A stretch of DNA of 64,000 nt, taken from the NCBI RefSeq assembly GCF_013409995.1, contig NZ_JACCBX010000005.1, positions 310,001 through 374,000 on the forward strand. The letters run 5' to 3'. This DNA comes from Neobacillus driksii (GTDB lineage Bacteria > Bacillota > Bacilli > Bacillales > Cytobacillaceae). Below the pieces are notes generated by a model that saw nothing but the letters and a program-made list of their open reading frames with translations, did not search any database and had not been told where the DNA came from. Shown in pieces: positions 14,531 to 24,382 of this stretch (position 1 is the stretch's first letter; each line of letters begins with the position of its first letter). A program made the translations under genes and the position numbers.

Positions 14531-14752
14531 TTAATCTCCTGAATAGAACTTGCGGATTGAAAAGAGCATAGAGTAAACCCCGGCCGCTAAACCTATAAAC
14601 AGTCCAATTATTAAGAAAATTGGTTCGGTACCCCACACTTTATCCAGCCATCTGCCTGCAAAAATCCCAATTAAAATGGAACCAACAAGGGACGCTAGGA
14701 TTGCGGACATTAGGGCATAGGCCTTGAGCGGATTGCGGTTTTCATTACGCAT
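14531..14752 (-). CDS. AtpZ-like small ATPase-associated membrane protein
   Basis: 73 residues with two helices (about 10-30 and 42-66). The GxxxGxxLD segment (GIFAGRWLDKVWGTEP) is typical of the AtpZ/AtpI-like family (F0F1-ATPase subunit, formerly UPF). It is the first gene of the atp operon. The family is proposed to form a cation channel with AtpI or to aid assembly. Confidence 0.8.
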   Translation of the reverse strand: MRNENRNPLKAYALMSAILASLVGSILIGIFAGRWLDKVWGTEPIFLIIGLFIGLAAGVYSMLFSIRKFYSGD

Positions 14753-15077
14753 AATATCGCATCCTCACCTTTAGAGAATACATCAAAAAACGAGGTTTAT
14801 GTACGTATGAGAATGTGTCGAATTTTCGATAATTTTGTCAAATTACATGAAAACCCTCTCATTTTACATCCTTTGTTAGCATACCTCAGCCATTTTCCAA
14901 TGTCAATGGATTTACGTGAATTAATCCACAAACTATTCTGAGTAATTCCTTCCATTTGGGGGTTTTTGTTAACACTATAATTGTAGTGTAATTAGGCGAT
15001 ATTTTAGCGCTGTAATTGTGACAATTTTGTGAACAAAATTGACAAGGAGTGGCTTCGTATGTCCACCCCTTTCTGTC
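14753..15077. other. 325-bp region upstream of the atp operon
   Basis: It contains the atp promoter (14878-14906), a perfect hairpin CAATTTTG-TGAA-CAAAATTG at 15022-15041, and an ACACTA/TAGTGT inverted repeat near 14974-14992. I see no gene with a ribosome site here. The 15022 hairpin lies 36 bp past the subtilase stop and could mark its transcript end, though its U-tract is weak. Confidence 0.5.
14878..14906 (-). promoter_or_regulatory. Sigma-A promoter of the atp operon
   Basis: Minus strand TTGACA (14901-14906), a 17-nt spacer, then TATGCT (14878-14883). It lies about 125 bp ahead of the first gene of the operon. Confidence 0.8.
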
Positions 15078-17267
15078 TTAGCGAACGGCTTCTCCGATTA
15101 CGAGCATTGTTTCAATAAAGTCTTCCTTTCCAGCCTTTTTGGCGAACACCTTCGCAAGATAAATGCCATCAGGAGGGAGATTTTCTTCTATTATTTCCTT
15201 GCTCATCAATCCTTTCTTAACATTCTGATTGGTGTCTAAGAAGCCGACAAATCGGAAATCATCTGGATTGAAAAGAGCAATACCAAACTCCTCCGCACCT
15301 CCTGGCAGGTACACTTCATACCGGTAAGTTCCCTGCCGATCGCCATCCTTAAAGTCAAACCCCATTACCCTCGGGTAATTTGGTTCTTCAAGAACATAAA
15401 TATAAGGGATTTGGATTGGATTTGCCCCGGCATGGATGGTTAGATAACCATCATGAATTTTCCCCTTCAACTCAGCAGGATTTACTTCTAATTCCAGCTT
15501 TACATCCCGCGCCTCTCCAGGCTGCAGTGTAAACGCCAGCGGGAAACTCCATTTCAAACCATCTGCCTGCTTTGGAATGTCGAACGTATAACGTACAGGT
15601 TTATCACCTAGGTTCTCTACATGTAAAAAGGTCTTGTGATTGTCCCCTTCACTTTCAAACTTTCCAAATCGAAGTGAACTTGGACTGACAAGGGAAGTCG
15701 CTTTCACTGCTTCATTCACCTGAATTCTCCCTGCACCCTGCTCATACGTCCGATATAGTTTTCCGTTTTTCTCTAACGGTTTAGCTGTATTCATTAACGC
15801 CGCCTTAATTTGATCTGGTGTCCACTCTGGGTGTGCCTGTTTAATTAGTGCACATGCACCCGCCACATGTGGTGCCGCCATGCTCGTGCCCTGCAGTGAA
15901 AGATAGCCGCCAGGAATGGTTGAGTTAATTGCGACACCAGGCGCCACAATATCAGGCTTTACCTCCCAGGTGTCCGTTACTGGTCCGCGCGAACTAAAAT
16001 CTGCAAGGAGGTCCTTTTCCTCTGAGATATTTATAGTTGCCAAGGTGTTCGGTTTGCTTTTTAAAAGCTCCCCATCCTTTTTCGTAATTGAACCGACCGG
16101 GATATCAATCTGCTCCTCGAGATTGCCCATAAAACCGCCACTTAAATTATTATAGATAATCACTGCCTTGGCTCCGGCCTCACGGGCATTTTTCGCCTTC
16201 TCAGAAAAGGTTATTTTCCCTCTTTTGATGAGAACAATTTTTCCCATGACTTCTTTTAAATCTGCTGCCGTGCCAATACCGCCATCTACGATTGGATACG
16301 AGCGGTCAATGTCCCAATTAGCGGACCCTTCCAGCGGTTGAATTCGTAATTTTTCCCGCATTCCTTCTATTAATAAATAAGGGACCTTGATCGTCGGGGT
16401 GGAAGCTCCAACCGATATCGCCTTCGAGGCGGTTCCAGGCGACCCCACTGTCCAAACATTTGGTCCAGAATTCCCCGATGCCGCAATCGCAACGATTCCT
16501 CTATCGACAGCTCTATTGAGAGCAAGGCTGATTGGCAGGTCGGGACCGTTGATATCGTTTCCAAGCGAAAGATTCATAATATCGACTTTATCCTTAATCG
16601 CCTGCTCGATGGCAGCCAGCACATTCTCGGTTGTGCCCCCGCCGCCAGGTCCGAGTGCACGGTAAGCCAAAATTTTTGCGTCGGGTGCCACTCCTTTTAA
16701 TTTTCCATTCGCCGCAATAATTCCAGCAACGTGGGTGCCATGGACTGTCGCTCTTCCTAAGGTTTTCGTTTCCATAGGATCCGAATCATTATCGACGAGA
16801 TCACGCCCGCCGGCAAAATTTCTTTTAAGGTCAGGATGTGTGTAATCCACACCTGTATCAATAACCCCCACGGTTACACCTTTACCCGTCAAGCGCCGAT
16901 TTTGTTTATCAAAGAGACCGCGAATCTCGTCGCCGCCGATAATCTTAACCCCTTCCTCGCCCTGTGCTTTATATTCGTTCACAGGGGAAACGCTAATAAT
17001 TTGCTTGCTGTTTTGTTGCGCCAGTTTCTCGATTGATTCCGGGTTCCCTTCTACAGAAAAACCATAAATCGCTTCTTGAAACACATGCCGTAGATGAATG
17101 TCCTTATATGGTTTAATGAGCAGCTGGATATCCTGAGGGGATTGCGGGTTATCAAGAACGACAATCGCAATCCGTTCTTTTGGAATCGGAGGTGTATCAA
17201 GTGAACGGGCCGAAGTGGTCGTTTGGAGGGAGAAAACAAGTACCAATAAAAGTGTCCATTTTTTCAT
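15078..17267 (-). CDS. Secreted subtilisin-like serine protease (S8) with PA insert
   Basis: 729 residues. Signal peptide MKKWTLLLVLVFSLQTTTSA, then an I9-type propeptide (IAIVVLDNPQSP...), then the S8 catalytic domain. The triad is Asp in VGVIDTGVDYTHPDL, His in HGTHVAGIIAANG and Ser in GTSMAAPHVAGA. A protease-associated (PA) domain is inserted between His and Ser (about residues 290-400), and a beta-rich C-terminal domain follows. The plan resembles B. subtilis Vpr, but this protein is shorter (Vpr is about 806). Its ATG overlaps the stop of the upstream NERD gene (ATGA), with AAGGGG 10 nt upstream, so the two are probably co-translated. Confidence 0.92.
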   Translation of the reverse strand: MKKWTLLLVLVFSLQTTTSARSLDTPPIPKERIAIVVLDNPQSPQDIQLLIKPYKDIHLRHVFQEAIYGFSVEGNPESIEKLAQQNSKQIISVSPVNEYKAQGEEGVKIIGGDEIRGLFDKQNRRLTGKGVTVGVIDTGVDYTHPDLKRNFAGGRDLVDNDSDPMETKTLGRATVHGTHVAGIIAANGKLKGVAPDAKILAYRALGPGGGGTTENVLAAIEQAIKDKVDIMNLSLGNDINGPDLPISLALNRAVDRGIVAIAASGNSGPNVWTVGSPGTASKAISVGASTPTIKVPYLLIEGMREKLRIQPLEGSANWDIDRSYPIVDGGIGTAADLKEVMGKIVLIKRGKITFSEKAKNAREAGAKAVIIYNNLSGGFMGNLEEQIDIPVGSITKKDGELLKSKPNTLATINISEEKDLLADFSSRGPVTDTWEVKPDIVAPGVAINSTIPGGYLSLQGTSMAAPHVAGACALIKQAHPEWTPDQIKAALMNTAKPLEKNGKLYRTYEQGAGRIQVNEAVKATSLVSPSSLRFGKFESEGDNHKTFLHVENLGDKPVRYTFDIPKQADGLKWSFPLAFTLQPGEARDVKLELEVNPAELKGKIHDGYLTIHAGANPIQIPYIYVLEEPNYPRVMGFDFKDGDRQGTYRYEVYLPGGAEEFGIALFNPDDFRFVGFLDTNQNVKKGLMSKEIIEENLPPDGIYLAKVFAKKAGKEDFIETMLVIGEAVR

Positions 17268-18277
17268 GTGAAAAATTCCCCTTTTTTCATATCGTTTTCA
17301 TTTAACGGGGAAAGTATGCAGTTTTTTGGGAGAGAGTATTTGGTGCCGCGTTTTTGGCCGGTGGATGGGAGGTTTAGGGCGAGCAGCAAGTACCTAGCTT
17401 TAGTCGGAGCAATTTTGAGAAATTCAGCAAGCTGTTTCCTAGTAATCGTTGGATTTAAAATTAGGAAATACTCCTTAATCGCTGCTAGATGTGCCTTCTT
17501 GGAAGCGAAATGACATATGTCGCACCGCCAACTGGCTGATATGTACTTCATTTTAAATGAGTTGCATTTCGTACACTGAACGCCTGGCTTTATGTCAGAT
17601 GGGGAAAGATTATATTTTTCGAGGACATCAGGAATGATGATACGGTGTTCTTTCAGGAGGGTATCAGATAGTTGGATTAAAACTTTTTGCGTAATTCTAG
17701 GTTTCGTATACTTTGTTTCTAATTCCCTTATTTTATCGACCAAGGATTCTACATAAATTAATTTTTGAAAGATTTGCAAGTTATCAGAAGTTGTATCTAT
17801 CATAGTAGACGTTTTACTAATCACCACTAGGCGTTCCACCGGTACTCCCTTAAATTGATGATCCTTTAGCCAATTATTGAATTGGAGATGGTGCCGTTTA
17901 ACCTGCTGGATTGGGTTATCCATTCCTTCTTCCACGTTATTTAATTCTCTAATCATTAGGTCCGAACCTTTTTTAAAGATTAATTTACCCGATATATTCT
18001 TCACTTCAATGATTAAGGCAAATTTGGCTGATACCAGTAGCAAATTCATTTGAAATGACTTTTTGTCCTCCAATCGCAATCCATGAAATATGTAATATTC
18101 CTCTTCTGGTAAAAATGATAGATGGTAAGCCACATTCAGTTCTCCATAATACCCTTTCAGCCAAATTCGTAAATCTTTTTTTACCATTGGTCTTACTGGG
18201 TGCCCTTTTGGCATCCTTTTCAACAAAGATATACATTGTTCAGCCTGAACCGGAACGATTAGTTCTAATTTGATCAC
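17264..18277 (-). CDS. NERD-domain protein with zinc ribbon and winged helix
   Basis: 337 residues. The NERD (nuclease-related) domain lies at about 35-165, with LIIEVKNISGKL carrying the E-x-K of the PD-(D/E)XK fold. From memory most Bacillus homologues have an Asp about 12 residues earlier (FQIDTL-like); here the segment is FQMNLLLVS, so a catalytic Asp may be Asn. A zinc ribbon follows (CTKC and CDIC, about 228-251), then an HTH-like region (ITRKQLAEFLKIAPTKARYL). It is probably cytoplasmic and DNA-associated; the function of this family is not established. The stop codon overlaps the start of the subtilase gene. Confidence 0.75.
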   Translation of the reverse strand: MIKLELIVPVQAEQCISLLKRMPKGHPVRPMVKKDLRIWLKGYYGELNVAYHLSFLPEEEYYIFHGLRLEDKKSFQMNLLLVSAKFALIIEVKNISGKLIFKKGSDLMIRELNNVEEGMDNPIQQVKRHHLQFNNWLKDHQFKGVPVERLVVISKTSTMIDTTSDNLQIFQKLIYVESLVDKIRELETKYTKPRITQKVLIQLSDTLLKEHRIIIPDVLEKYNLSPSDIKPGVQCTKCNSFKMKYISASWRCDICHFASKKAHLAAIKEYFLILNPTITRKQLAEFLKIAPTKARYLLLALNLPSTGQKRGTKYSLPKNCILSPLNENDMKKGEFFT

Positions 18278-18383
18278 TTATTGTCACCTCTTTTTAGGAA
18301 TTTGTTGTCTAAATTCTAGAAATATTGCCGAATTCCTTTACGGATTATTAGTAGATATGGTGAACATTATTGGAGGCTTTGAG

Positions 18384-18492
18384 TTTTGAACATTTCTCAT
18401 GGTGTTTTGTACATATTTTCGTGGGTTTTGTACACTTTTCATGGGCTTTTGTACACTTTTCATACCCTTTTGTACACTTAGACAATATCTGG
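18384..18492. repeat. Array of five 21-bp units (TTTTGTACA type), copy 1
   Basis: Units begin at 18384, 18405, 18426, 18447 and 18468, exactly 21 bp apart. Each starts TTTTGTACA (first unit TTTTGAACA) followed by a T-rich variable part. The last unit continues into TTAGACAATATCTGGAAA. Matching five-unit arrays with the same end lie at 37894 and 48587. This one fills the gap between the upp terminator and the NERD gene. Confidence 0.92.
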
Positions 18493-18502
18493 AAAAATAC
18501 AA

Positions 18503-18533
18503 TAAAAAACTGAGCAGACATCAGTCTACTCAG
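18503..18533 (-). terminator. Terminator of upp
   Basis: A 10-bp stem with one mismatch (CTGAG-AGAC / GTCT-CTCAG) and loop TGAT, followed on the minus strand by U6, 13 bp after the upp stop. Confidence 0.85.
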
Positions 18534-18546
18534 CTTCTACCAATCC

Positions 18547-19212
<666 letters not shown>

Positions 19213-19250
19213 TCATTGTACAGAAAAAAATCACAATGAGCAACACCCTA

Positions 19251-19366
19251 AAGCGGAAGCGCCTTGAACAGGGGCGACAGGCATAAGACGAGCCGGCATG
19301 AAGGTTGTTCTTTAACCTTCTTGACGGATTGGCTTAGACCTGAGAGCCCCTAGGCGCTGGAGCTAT
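19251..19366. repeat. 120-bp palindromic element, copy R1
   Basis: Reverse-complement copy of the element best seen at 40558-40674. The ends (GCGGAAGCGCCTTG and TAGGCGCTGGAGCT) are inverted relative to each other, and the centre has the AAGGTT/AACCTT hairpin. It sits between glyA and upp. Confidence 0.85.
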
Positions 19367-19373
19367 ACAACTC

Positions 19374-19409
19374 ACATAAAAAGAAATCGACCCACAATGG
19401 AGTCGATTT
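19374..19409 (-). terminator. Terminator of glyA
   Basis: AAATCGAC and GTCGATTT form the stem, followed on the minus strand by CUUUUU, directly behind the glyA stop. Confidence 0.85.
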
Positions 19410-19418
19410 CACAGATGT

Positions 19419-20660
19419 TTAATATTCAGGATAAAGCGTGAATTTACCTGTTAAAGCTTCAACACGAGCAGCCGCTTCCTTAAGCTTCGCTTCGTCTTCA
19501 TGATTTTTCAAAGTAAATGCAATAATTGACGCGATTTCGTCCATTTCTTCTAACCCAAAACCACGGCTTGTAACAGCAGCTGTACCAATACGGATACCGC
19601 TTGTTACAAATGGGCTTTGTGGATCGAATGGAATCGTATTTTTATTAACGGTAATACCGACTTCATCAAGTACCTTCTCAGCAACTTTACCAGTTAAACC
19701 AAGTGTCTGCATATCTAAAAGAAGCAAGTGGTTATCGGTACCGCCAGAAACAAGTCTAATGCCCTCTTTTTGCAATCCGTCAGCTAAACGCTTTGCATTC
19801 GCAATAATTTGACCTGCATATTCTTTAAAGCTGTCTTGAAGAGCCTCTCCAAACGCAACTGCTTTTGCAGAGATTACATGCATTAATGGACCGCCTTGAA
19901 TTCCAGGGAAAATTGATTTATCAATCTTTTTGCCCCATTCTTCTTTACAGAGAATCATTCCGCCACGAGGTCCGCGAAGTGTTTTATGAGTAGTAGTCGT
20001 AACAAAATCAGCATATGGAACCGGATTTTGGTGAAGACCAGCAGCAACTAGACCCGCAATATGAGCCATATCAACCATTAAGTATGCGCCCACTTCATCT
20101 GCAATTTCACGGAACTTCGCAAAATCAATTTCACGCGGATAGGCACTTGCTCCAGCCACAATCATCTTTGGCTTATGCTCACGTGCTTTTGCTAAAACAT
20201 CATCATAATTGATGCGGTGAGTGGTTTCATCTACACCATACTCAACAAAGTTATATTGAACACCACTAAAGTTTACTGGGCTTCCGTGTGTTAAGTGACC
20301 GCCATGAGAAAGGTTCATACCAAGAACAGTGTCGCCTTGTTCAAGGACCGTAAAGTAAACAGCCATGTTTGCCTGCGCGCCAGAGTGTGGCTGTACGTTT
20401 ACGTATTCTGCACCAAAGATCTCCTTCGCACGATTACGAGCAAGATCCTCAACAATGTCCACGTATTCACAACCGCCATAATAACGGCGGCCTGGATAGC
20501 CTTCTGCGTATTTATTGGTTAACACAGAACCCTGTGCTTCCATTACCGCTTCACTTACAAAGTTTTCTGAGGCAATTAATTCGATTTTTCCGCGCTGACG
20601 GCCTAATTCCTGTTGAATCGCTTCAAATACCTGCTTGTCCTGATTAGACAAATGCTTCAT
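19419..20660 (-). CDS. glyA: Serine hydroxymethyltransferase
   Basis: 413 residues. A PLP enzyme that interconverts serine and glycine with tetrahydrofolate and is the main source of one-carbon units. The PLP lysine lies in [15 protein letters not shown] (about residue 226), and SGAQAN and GHLTHGS are active-site segments. The leader of about 200 bp carries a probable PurR operator, matching the known membership of glyA in the B. subtilis PurR regulon. Confidence 0.98.
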   Translation of the reverse strand: MKHLSNQDKQVFEAIQQELGRQRGKIELIASENFVSEAVMEAQGSVLTNKYAEGYPGRRYYGGCEYVDIVEDLARNRAKEIFGAEYVNVQPHSGAQANMAVYFTVLEQGDTVLGMNLSHGGHLTHGSPVNFSGVQYNFVEYGVDETTHRINYDDVLAKAREHKPKMIVAGASAYPREIDFAKFREIADEVGAYLMVDMAHIAGLVAAGLHQNPVPYADFVTTTTHKTLRGPRGGMILCKEEWGKKIDKSIFPGIQGGPLMHVISAKAVAFGEALQDSFKEYAGQIIANAKRLADGLQKEGIRLVSGGTDNHLLLLDMQTLGLTGKVAEKVLDEVGITVNKNTIPFDPQSPFVTSGIRIGTAAVTSRGFGLEEMDEIASIIAFTLKNHEDEAKLKEAAARVEALTGKFTLYPEY

Positions 20661-20740
20661 GGTAATCCCCCCTGTATGTATGAACCTGAATTAATCTTTT
20701 GAAAATTCCCTCTATATAATAGCACGTTTCTCTCTAAAAG

Positions 20741-20774
20741 AGAAATGGGGATTCGTAAAATCCCCGTTTTTTTT
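20741..20774 (+). terminator. Plus-strand terminator inside the glyA leader
   Basis: GGGGATT-CGTAA-AATCCCC followed by G and T8 on the plus strand, so it would stop transcription running against glyA. On the minus strand the hairpin has no U-tract. No plus-strand gene is visible upstream of it. Confidence 0.55.
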
Positions 20775-20810
20775 ATTTTACCCTATTAATTCAATTAAGA
20801 AAATACCCTA

Positions 20811-20852
20811 TATACGAACATTAGATTAAATTTAATCAAAATCGTTCGTATA
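20811..20852. promoter_or_regulatory. Putative PurR operator (two inverted PurBoxes)
   Basis: TATACGAAC (20811-20819) and GTTCGTATA (20844-20852) are exact inverted repeats, and the inner GATTAAATTTAATC (20824-20837) is itself a palindrome. Each half resembles the PurBox core CGAACWWT. Spacing between the CGAAC cores is 24 bp, compatible with the two-box PurR operator of B. subtilis. It lies 150-190 bp upstream of glyA. Confidence 0.6.
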
Positions 20853-20858
20853 AAGGAG

Positions 20859-21425
20859 TCAATTGCAGCTCGAATTACCCGGATTCTTTTCATACACCGC
20901 TCGCGCACCGCCAATTAGTTTTGGCCGTGTCTTCGCCAACGTTACATGTGCATGTCCAACACTTTTCTGGGTTACTCTGATAGGTACAGCAACATGTTTC
21001 AAGTGCATACCAATGAAGGTTTGACCAATATCAATCCCTGCGTCCGCCTTTAAAAATTCAACAACAACGGCTTCCGAAAATTCTTCAAATGCATAGGTTG
21101 CCATTGCCCCACCAGCGGTTCTAACAGGAACAACGGAGACTTCTTCCAATCCACGTTTAATAGCCTCCGCACGTTCAATCACAAGCGCACGGTTTAAATG
21201 TTCACAGCATTGGAAAGCTAACGCGACACCTGTATCCTTTGCAAACTGACTTAATTGACGAAAAATCATTTCAGCCACTTCACTTGTACCGGCAGTTCCA
21301 ATTTTCTCGCCGATTACCTCACTCGTACTACAGCCGACTACAAACAGCTGACCTGGCTTTAAGGAAGCCTGGCTTTGAAATTCAAAAAGAATGGTTTCAA
21401 GCTCTTTTTCCCATACTTGAATCAT
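20859..21425 (-). CDS. ywlG: YwlG family protein (TIGR01440)
   Basis: 188 residues; a conserved Firmicutes protein of unknown function that lies between rpiB and glyA in B. subtilis as well. Visible features are [19 protein letters not shown] near the N-terminus, [14 protein letters not shown] in the middle with a Cys-Cys pair, and [23 protein letters not shown]. No enzyme signature is recognised. It follows rpiB by 9 bp, so the two are co-transcribed. Confidence 0.9.
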   Translation of the reverse strand: MIQVWEKELETILFEFQSQASLKPGQLFVVGCSTSEVIGEKIGTAGTSEVAEMIFRQLSQFAKDTGVALAFQCCEHLNRALVIERAEAIKRGLEEVSVVPVRTAGGAMATYAFEEFSEAVVVEFLKADAGIDIGQTFIGMHLKHVAVPIRVTQKSVGHAHVTLAKTRPKLIGGARAVYEKNPGNSSCN

Positions 21426-21434
21426 CGTTTCATC

Positions 21435-21875
21435 CTACTTCTGCTCGTATTCGCTGATTTTTCCAACGCGAGTGGCATGACGACCGCCTTCAAACTCTTC
21501 TGTCAGCCAAATTTTTGCAATATCACGTGCAAGCCCAGGACCGATAACACGCTCACCCATTGTCAGCATATTGGTGTCATTGTGAGCACGTGTTGCTTTT
21601 GCACTAAAAGTATCGTGCACAAGTGCACAACGAATTCCCTTTACCTTATTTGCGGCAATGCTCATTCCAATTCCGGTACCACAAATTAAAATTCCTCTAT
21701 CAAACTCACCACTTGCCACTTTTTCAGCCACTGGCAGAGCATAATCCGGATAATCTACTGATCCTTCACAATCACAGCCGAAATCTTGGTATTCAATACC
21801 AAGCTCATCCATTAAACTAGCGATTTCTTTGCGGATATTAACCCCGCCATGATCAGATGCTAATGCTACTCTCAT
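21435..21875 (-). CDS. rpiB: Ribose-5-phosphate isomerase B
   Basis: 146 residues of the RpiB/LacAB family. SDHGG at residues 7-11 binds the phosphosugar, and the catalytic Cys is in GILICGTGIGMSIAANK. It interconverts ribose-5-phosphate and ribulose-5-phosphate. The equivalent B. subtilis gene is ywlF. Confidence 0.93.
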   Translation of the reverse strand: MRVALASDHGGVNIRKEIASLMDELGIEYQDFGCDCEGSVDYPDYALPVAEKVASGEFDRGILICGTGIGMSIAANKVKGIRCALVHDTFSAKATRAHNDTNMLTMGERVIGPGLARDIAKIWLTEEFEGGRHATRVGKISEYEQK

Positions 21876-21936
21876 ATTAAAAACCTCCCTATTAATCCTA
21901 TTTAATCAAATATATAACTCAACTTCGATTACTGTC

Positions 21937-22028
21937 CAGCTCCAGGCGCCATCGGCTTGAGACATAAGCCTGTCTAGTTCCGGCTCGTCTTATGCTTGTC
22001 GCCGATAAATAGGCGCTTTCCGCTTTTC
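21937..22028. repeat. 120-bp palindromic element, diverged copy R2
   Basis: Ends AGCTCCAGGCGCC and GGCGCTTTCCGCTTTTCTG match the family, with CGGCTCGTCTTATGC near the centre. The AAGGTT hairpin is missing, so it is shortened. Confidence 0.7.
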
Positions 22029-22051
22029 TGACTTAATATTGACATACCGAT

Positions 22052-22085
22052 AAAAAAATATAAAGCCCTCAACACTGAGGGCTTT
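22052..22085 (-). terminator. Terminator of ywlE
   Basis: Perfect 10-bp stem AAAGCCCTCA/TGAGGGCTTT with a 4-nt loop, then a U-rich tract on the minus strand. It overlaps the ywlE stop codon. Confidence 0.9.
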
Positions 22086-22518
22086 ACATTTTTTCAATTG
22101 CTTTTGTTATTAACTTGTCGAGTTCTTGGTAGGTCTCCTGATAGATCTCCACACTTCCGCCAAACGGATCGACCACATCGACATCATAGGCCTCACCTGT
22201 AAACTCTTTTAAGGTAATAACTTTACCCGCTGTTTCGGGATATTGTTGAAGAATTACATTTTTGTGGGAACCCGTCATCGTTAAGATTAAATCTGCCCAA
22301 TGAACAGATTCTAAGGTTAGCATGTTGGATGAATGATAATGTTCGATATGATGATCTTCCAGGACTTTTTTGGCATGAGGAGACGCCTCACTTCCCGTTG
22401 CTGCATAAATCCCCGCAGACTTTACTTCTAGGCCGTCAATCTTTTTACTTTTTAAAATCGCTTCAGCCATAGGGCTCCTGCAAGTGTTACCTGTACAAAC
22501 AAATAAAATGCGCTTCAT
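22084..22518 (-). CDS. ywlE: Protein arginine phosphatase (low-molecular-weight PTP fold)
   Basis: 144 residues. The P-loop is CTGNTCRSP (residues 8-16) and the catalytic acid region is VVDPFGGS. The Thr after Asn in the loop (Thr12) is the residue reported to direct B. subtilis YwlE to phosphoarginine rather than phosphotyrosine, so this protein should reverse McsB arginine phosphorylation. Symbol follows gene order and motif. Confidence 0.9.
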   Translation of the reverse strand: MKRILFVCTGNTCRSPMAEAILKSKKIDGLEVKSAGIYAATGSEASPHAKKVLEDHHIEHYHSSNMLTLESVHWADLILTMTGSHKNVILQQYPETAGKVITLKEFTGEAYDVDVVDPFGGSVEIYQETYQELDKLITKAIEKM

Positions 22519-22605
22519 GCGGCATGCCCTCCTTTTTATTATGTATCTATACTATCATTTTTCCATCTCTAATGAAAAAACCTTTCACTGTTATACGGAA
22601 AGGTT

Positions 22606-23163
22606 TTATAAAAAAGGAAGAAGTAATTTAATTCCAAATGCGAGCAGGATACTTCCTCCAAGTGCTTCGCTATAGGAGCCAATCCAGCCTTGGGCCTTTC
22701 TTCCAAGCAGCAAGCCTGCCCATGTTAATATTGTTGCAACAACCCCAAAGCAAATAATCACCAAAATGGTTTTTGCTCCATAGATCCCTAACGTAAGCCC
22801 AAGGGAAAAACTATCGAGGCTCACACTTGTTGCAAAAATTAATAATCCAAATCCGACTGGTGTCATCACCGATTCCTCACTTTTTCTGAGGCTTGACCAA
22901 ATCATTTGCACCCCGAGCACCATCAGTAATAATCCACCTACTATGGATGCAAAGGTCCCAAACTTATCTGATAAAAATTTCCCCGCGAGCATACCCAATA
23001 GCGGCATCCACACATGAAATAACCCAATCGTAATCCCTATTTTAAAAATTTGCCGCAGCCTTAACTTGAACATGCCCATTCCTAGACCTACAGAAAAGGC
23101 ATCCATTCCTAGTGCAAACGCCATTAAAACAAGCGTCACCATTTCTCCAATCATCCCATACAC
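22606..23163 (-). CDS. mntP: Manganese efflux pump MntP
   Basis: 185 residues from GTG 23163 (AGGGGG 10 nt upstream). A longer open frame to 23346 runs into a repeat remnant and has no homologous N-terminus. The protein has six membrane helices with the duplicated acidic motif, [17 protein letters not shown] in the first half and [17 protein letters not shown] in the second, characteristic of MntP (B. subtilis YwlD). It exports Mn(II) across the cytoplasmic membrane. Confidence 0.93.
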   Translation of the reverse strand: MYGMIGEMVTLVLMAFALGMDAFSVGLGMGMFKLRLRQIFKIGITIGLFHVWMPLLGMLAGKFLSDKFGTFASIVGGLLLMVLGVQMIWSSLRKSEESVMTPVGFGLLIFATSVSLDSFSLGLTLGIYGAKTILVIICFGVVATILTWAGLLLGRKAQGWIGSYSEALGGSILLAFGIKLLLPFL

Positions 23164-23230
23164 GCTAACTCTACCCCCTCGGACTTGCCCTGATTTAACA
23201 TATGCACGTCCAAAAGGATTTAGAATTAAG

Positions 23231-23292
23231 AAAAGCGCAAAGCCCCCAGCGTAAAGGCAACAGTAGAAGACGAGCCGATGCGCCTGGAGCTG
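23231..23292. repeat. Remnant of the 120-bp palindromic element (R3)
   Basis: Contains AAAAGCGCAA, GACGAGCCGATGCGCCTGGAGCT and a tail of the right-hand end. It is recognisable only by comparison with the better copies. Confidence 0.5.
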
Positions 23293-23338
23293 GACAATTC
23301 CAAAAAAACAGGCCTCCTTCTTTAAGGAGAACCTGCAC

Positions 23339-24382
23339 CTACTCACTAATTATTTTGTTGCCAGCGGCCTTTTGCAATCGATTCATGATCGCATGACCTA
23401 CTCCGGTATTCGGGAACATTTCACTATAAATAATATCCACATTTTCCTGGTTAAACTTCCGTAATGTTTCATAAAGCGCCGTAGCCACACTTTCAAGCTC
23501 ACTTCTTTTGCCACAAGCGATTGCGACATCACTAGGATAAGCCTCGACACTTTCCTCCGTTGTGAGCACGCCGACACGCAGCCCTTCCTTCTGCTTTTCT
23601 GCTATTAAACGTCGCAAAAAAGAGGGACTTCCATTTACTAAATAGAGCGGTGCGTTTGGAGCATAATGCTGATACTTCATGCCAGGAGCTTTCGGCTTTG
23701 AAGCTTCATTAAGCAGCGCAGAGTCGAGACGTACCTCACCCACAACAGCTTCTAACTGCTCCTTCGTCACCCCACCTGGTCTTAAAATTACCGGAATTTC
23801 CTCCGTGCAGTCCAAAACTGTTGATTCTACACCGACACCCGTCGAACCGCCATCAAGCACACCGGCAATTTTTCCGTTCAAATCCTCAATGACATGCTGT
23901 GCATTTGTAGGACTTGGTTTCCCGGAGCTATTCGCACTCGGTGCTGCAATCGGCAGCTGGCATTTTTTCAACAGTGCTAATGCCAAAGGATGATCCGGCA
24001 TTCTAACCGCGACAGTCTCCAAGCCAGCAGTTGCTTTTTCTGACAAGACTCCATCCTTCTTTTTAAAAATAATCGTCAAGGGTCCCGGCCAAAACGCATC
24101 CATCAAAACAGCCGCTTTTTCCGGAACCTCCGTAACAAACGCATTGAGTTGCTGTTTGTCTGCAATGTGGATAATCAGTGGATTATCGCTTGGTCTGCCT
24201 TTCGCAGCAAAGATTTTTTCCACAGCCACATCACTTTCAGCATTACCCCCTAAGCCATAAACCGTTTCTGTAGGCAGTGCAACCACTTCATTTTCTTGTA
24301 AAAATTGAGCGGCATCCACAATCTGTGGATTATTTTTAAGGTTATCCACATATTTATCCACTTTCCAAACTTTTGTGTTCAT
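23339..24382 (-). CDS. ywlC: Threonylcarbamoyl-AMP synthase (Sua5 type)
   Basis: 347 residues: an N-terminal YrdC domain (about 20-210, with [24 protein letters not shown] and [12 protein letters not shown]) plus a C-terminal Sua5 domain. It makes threonylcarbamoyl-AMP from Thr, bicarbonate and ATP, for the t6A modification at tRNA position 37. The first codons and the upstream gap contain several DnaA boxes. Confidence 0.95.
   Translation of the reverse strand: MNTKVWKVDKYVDNLKNNPQIVDAAQFLQENEVVALPTETVYGLGGNAESDVAVEKIFAAKGRPSDNPLIIHIADKQQLNAFVTEVPEKAAVLMDAFWPGPLTIIFKKKDGVLSEKATAGLETVAVRMPDHPLALALLKKCQLPIAAPSANSSGKPSPTNAQHVIEDLNGKIAGVLDGGSTGVGVESTVLDCTEEIPVILRPGGVTKEQLEAVVGEVRLDSALLNEASKPKAPGMKYQHYAPNAPLYLVNGSPSFLRRLIAEKQKEGLRVGVLTTEESVEAYPSDVAIACGKRSELESVATALYETLRKFNQENVDIIYSEMFPNTGVGHAIMNRLQKAAGNKIISE

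Noticed and set aside
15078..18277. Anti-phage defence island around the NERD-subtilase pair
   Set aside because: Only two genes, a signal peptide on the protease, no further defence-type genes, and housekeeping genes directly on both sides. Coupling is interesting but a defence role has no support here.
23164..23346. 61-residue N-terminal extension of MntP
   Set aside because: It reads through a decayed repeat remnant and matches no MntP N-terminus; GTG 23163 has AGGGGG at good distance.
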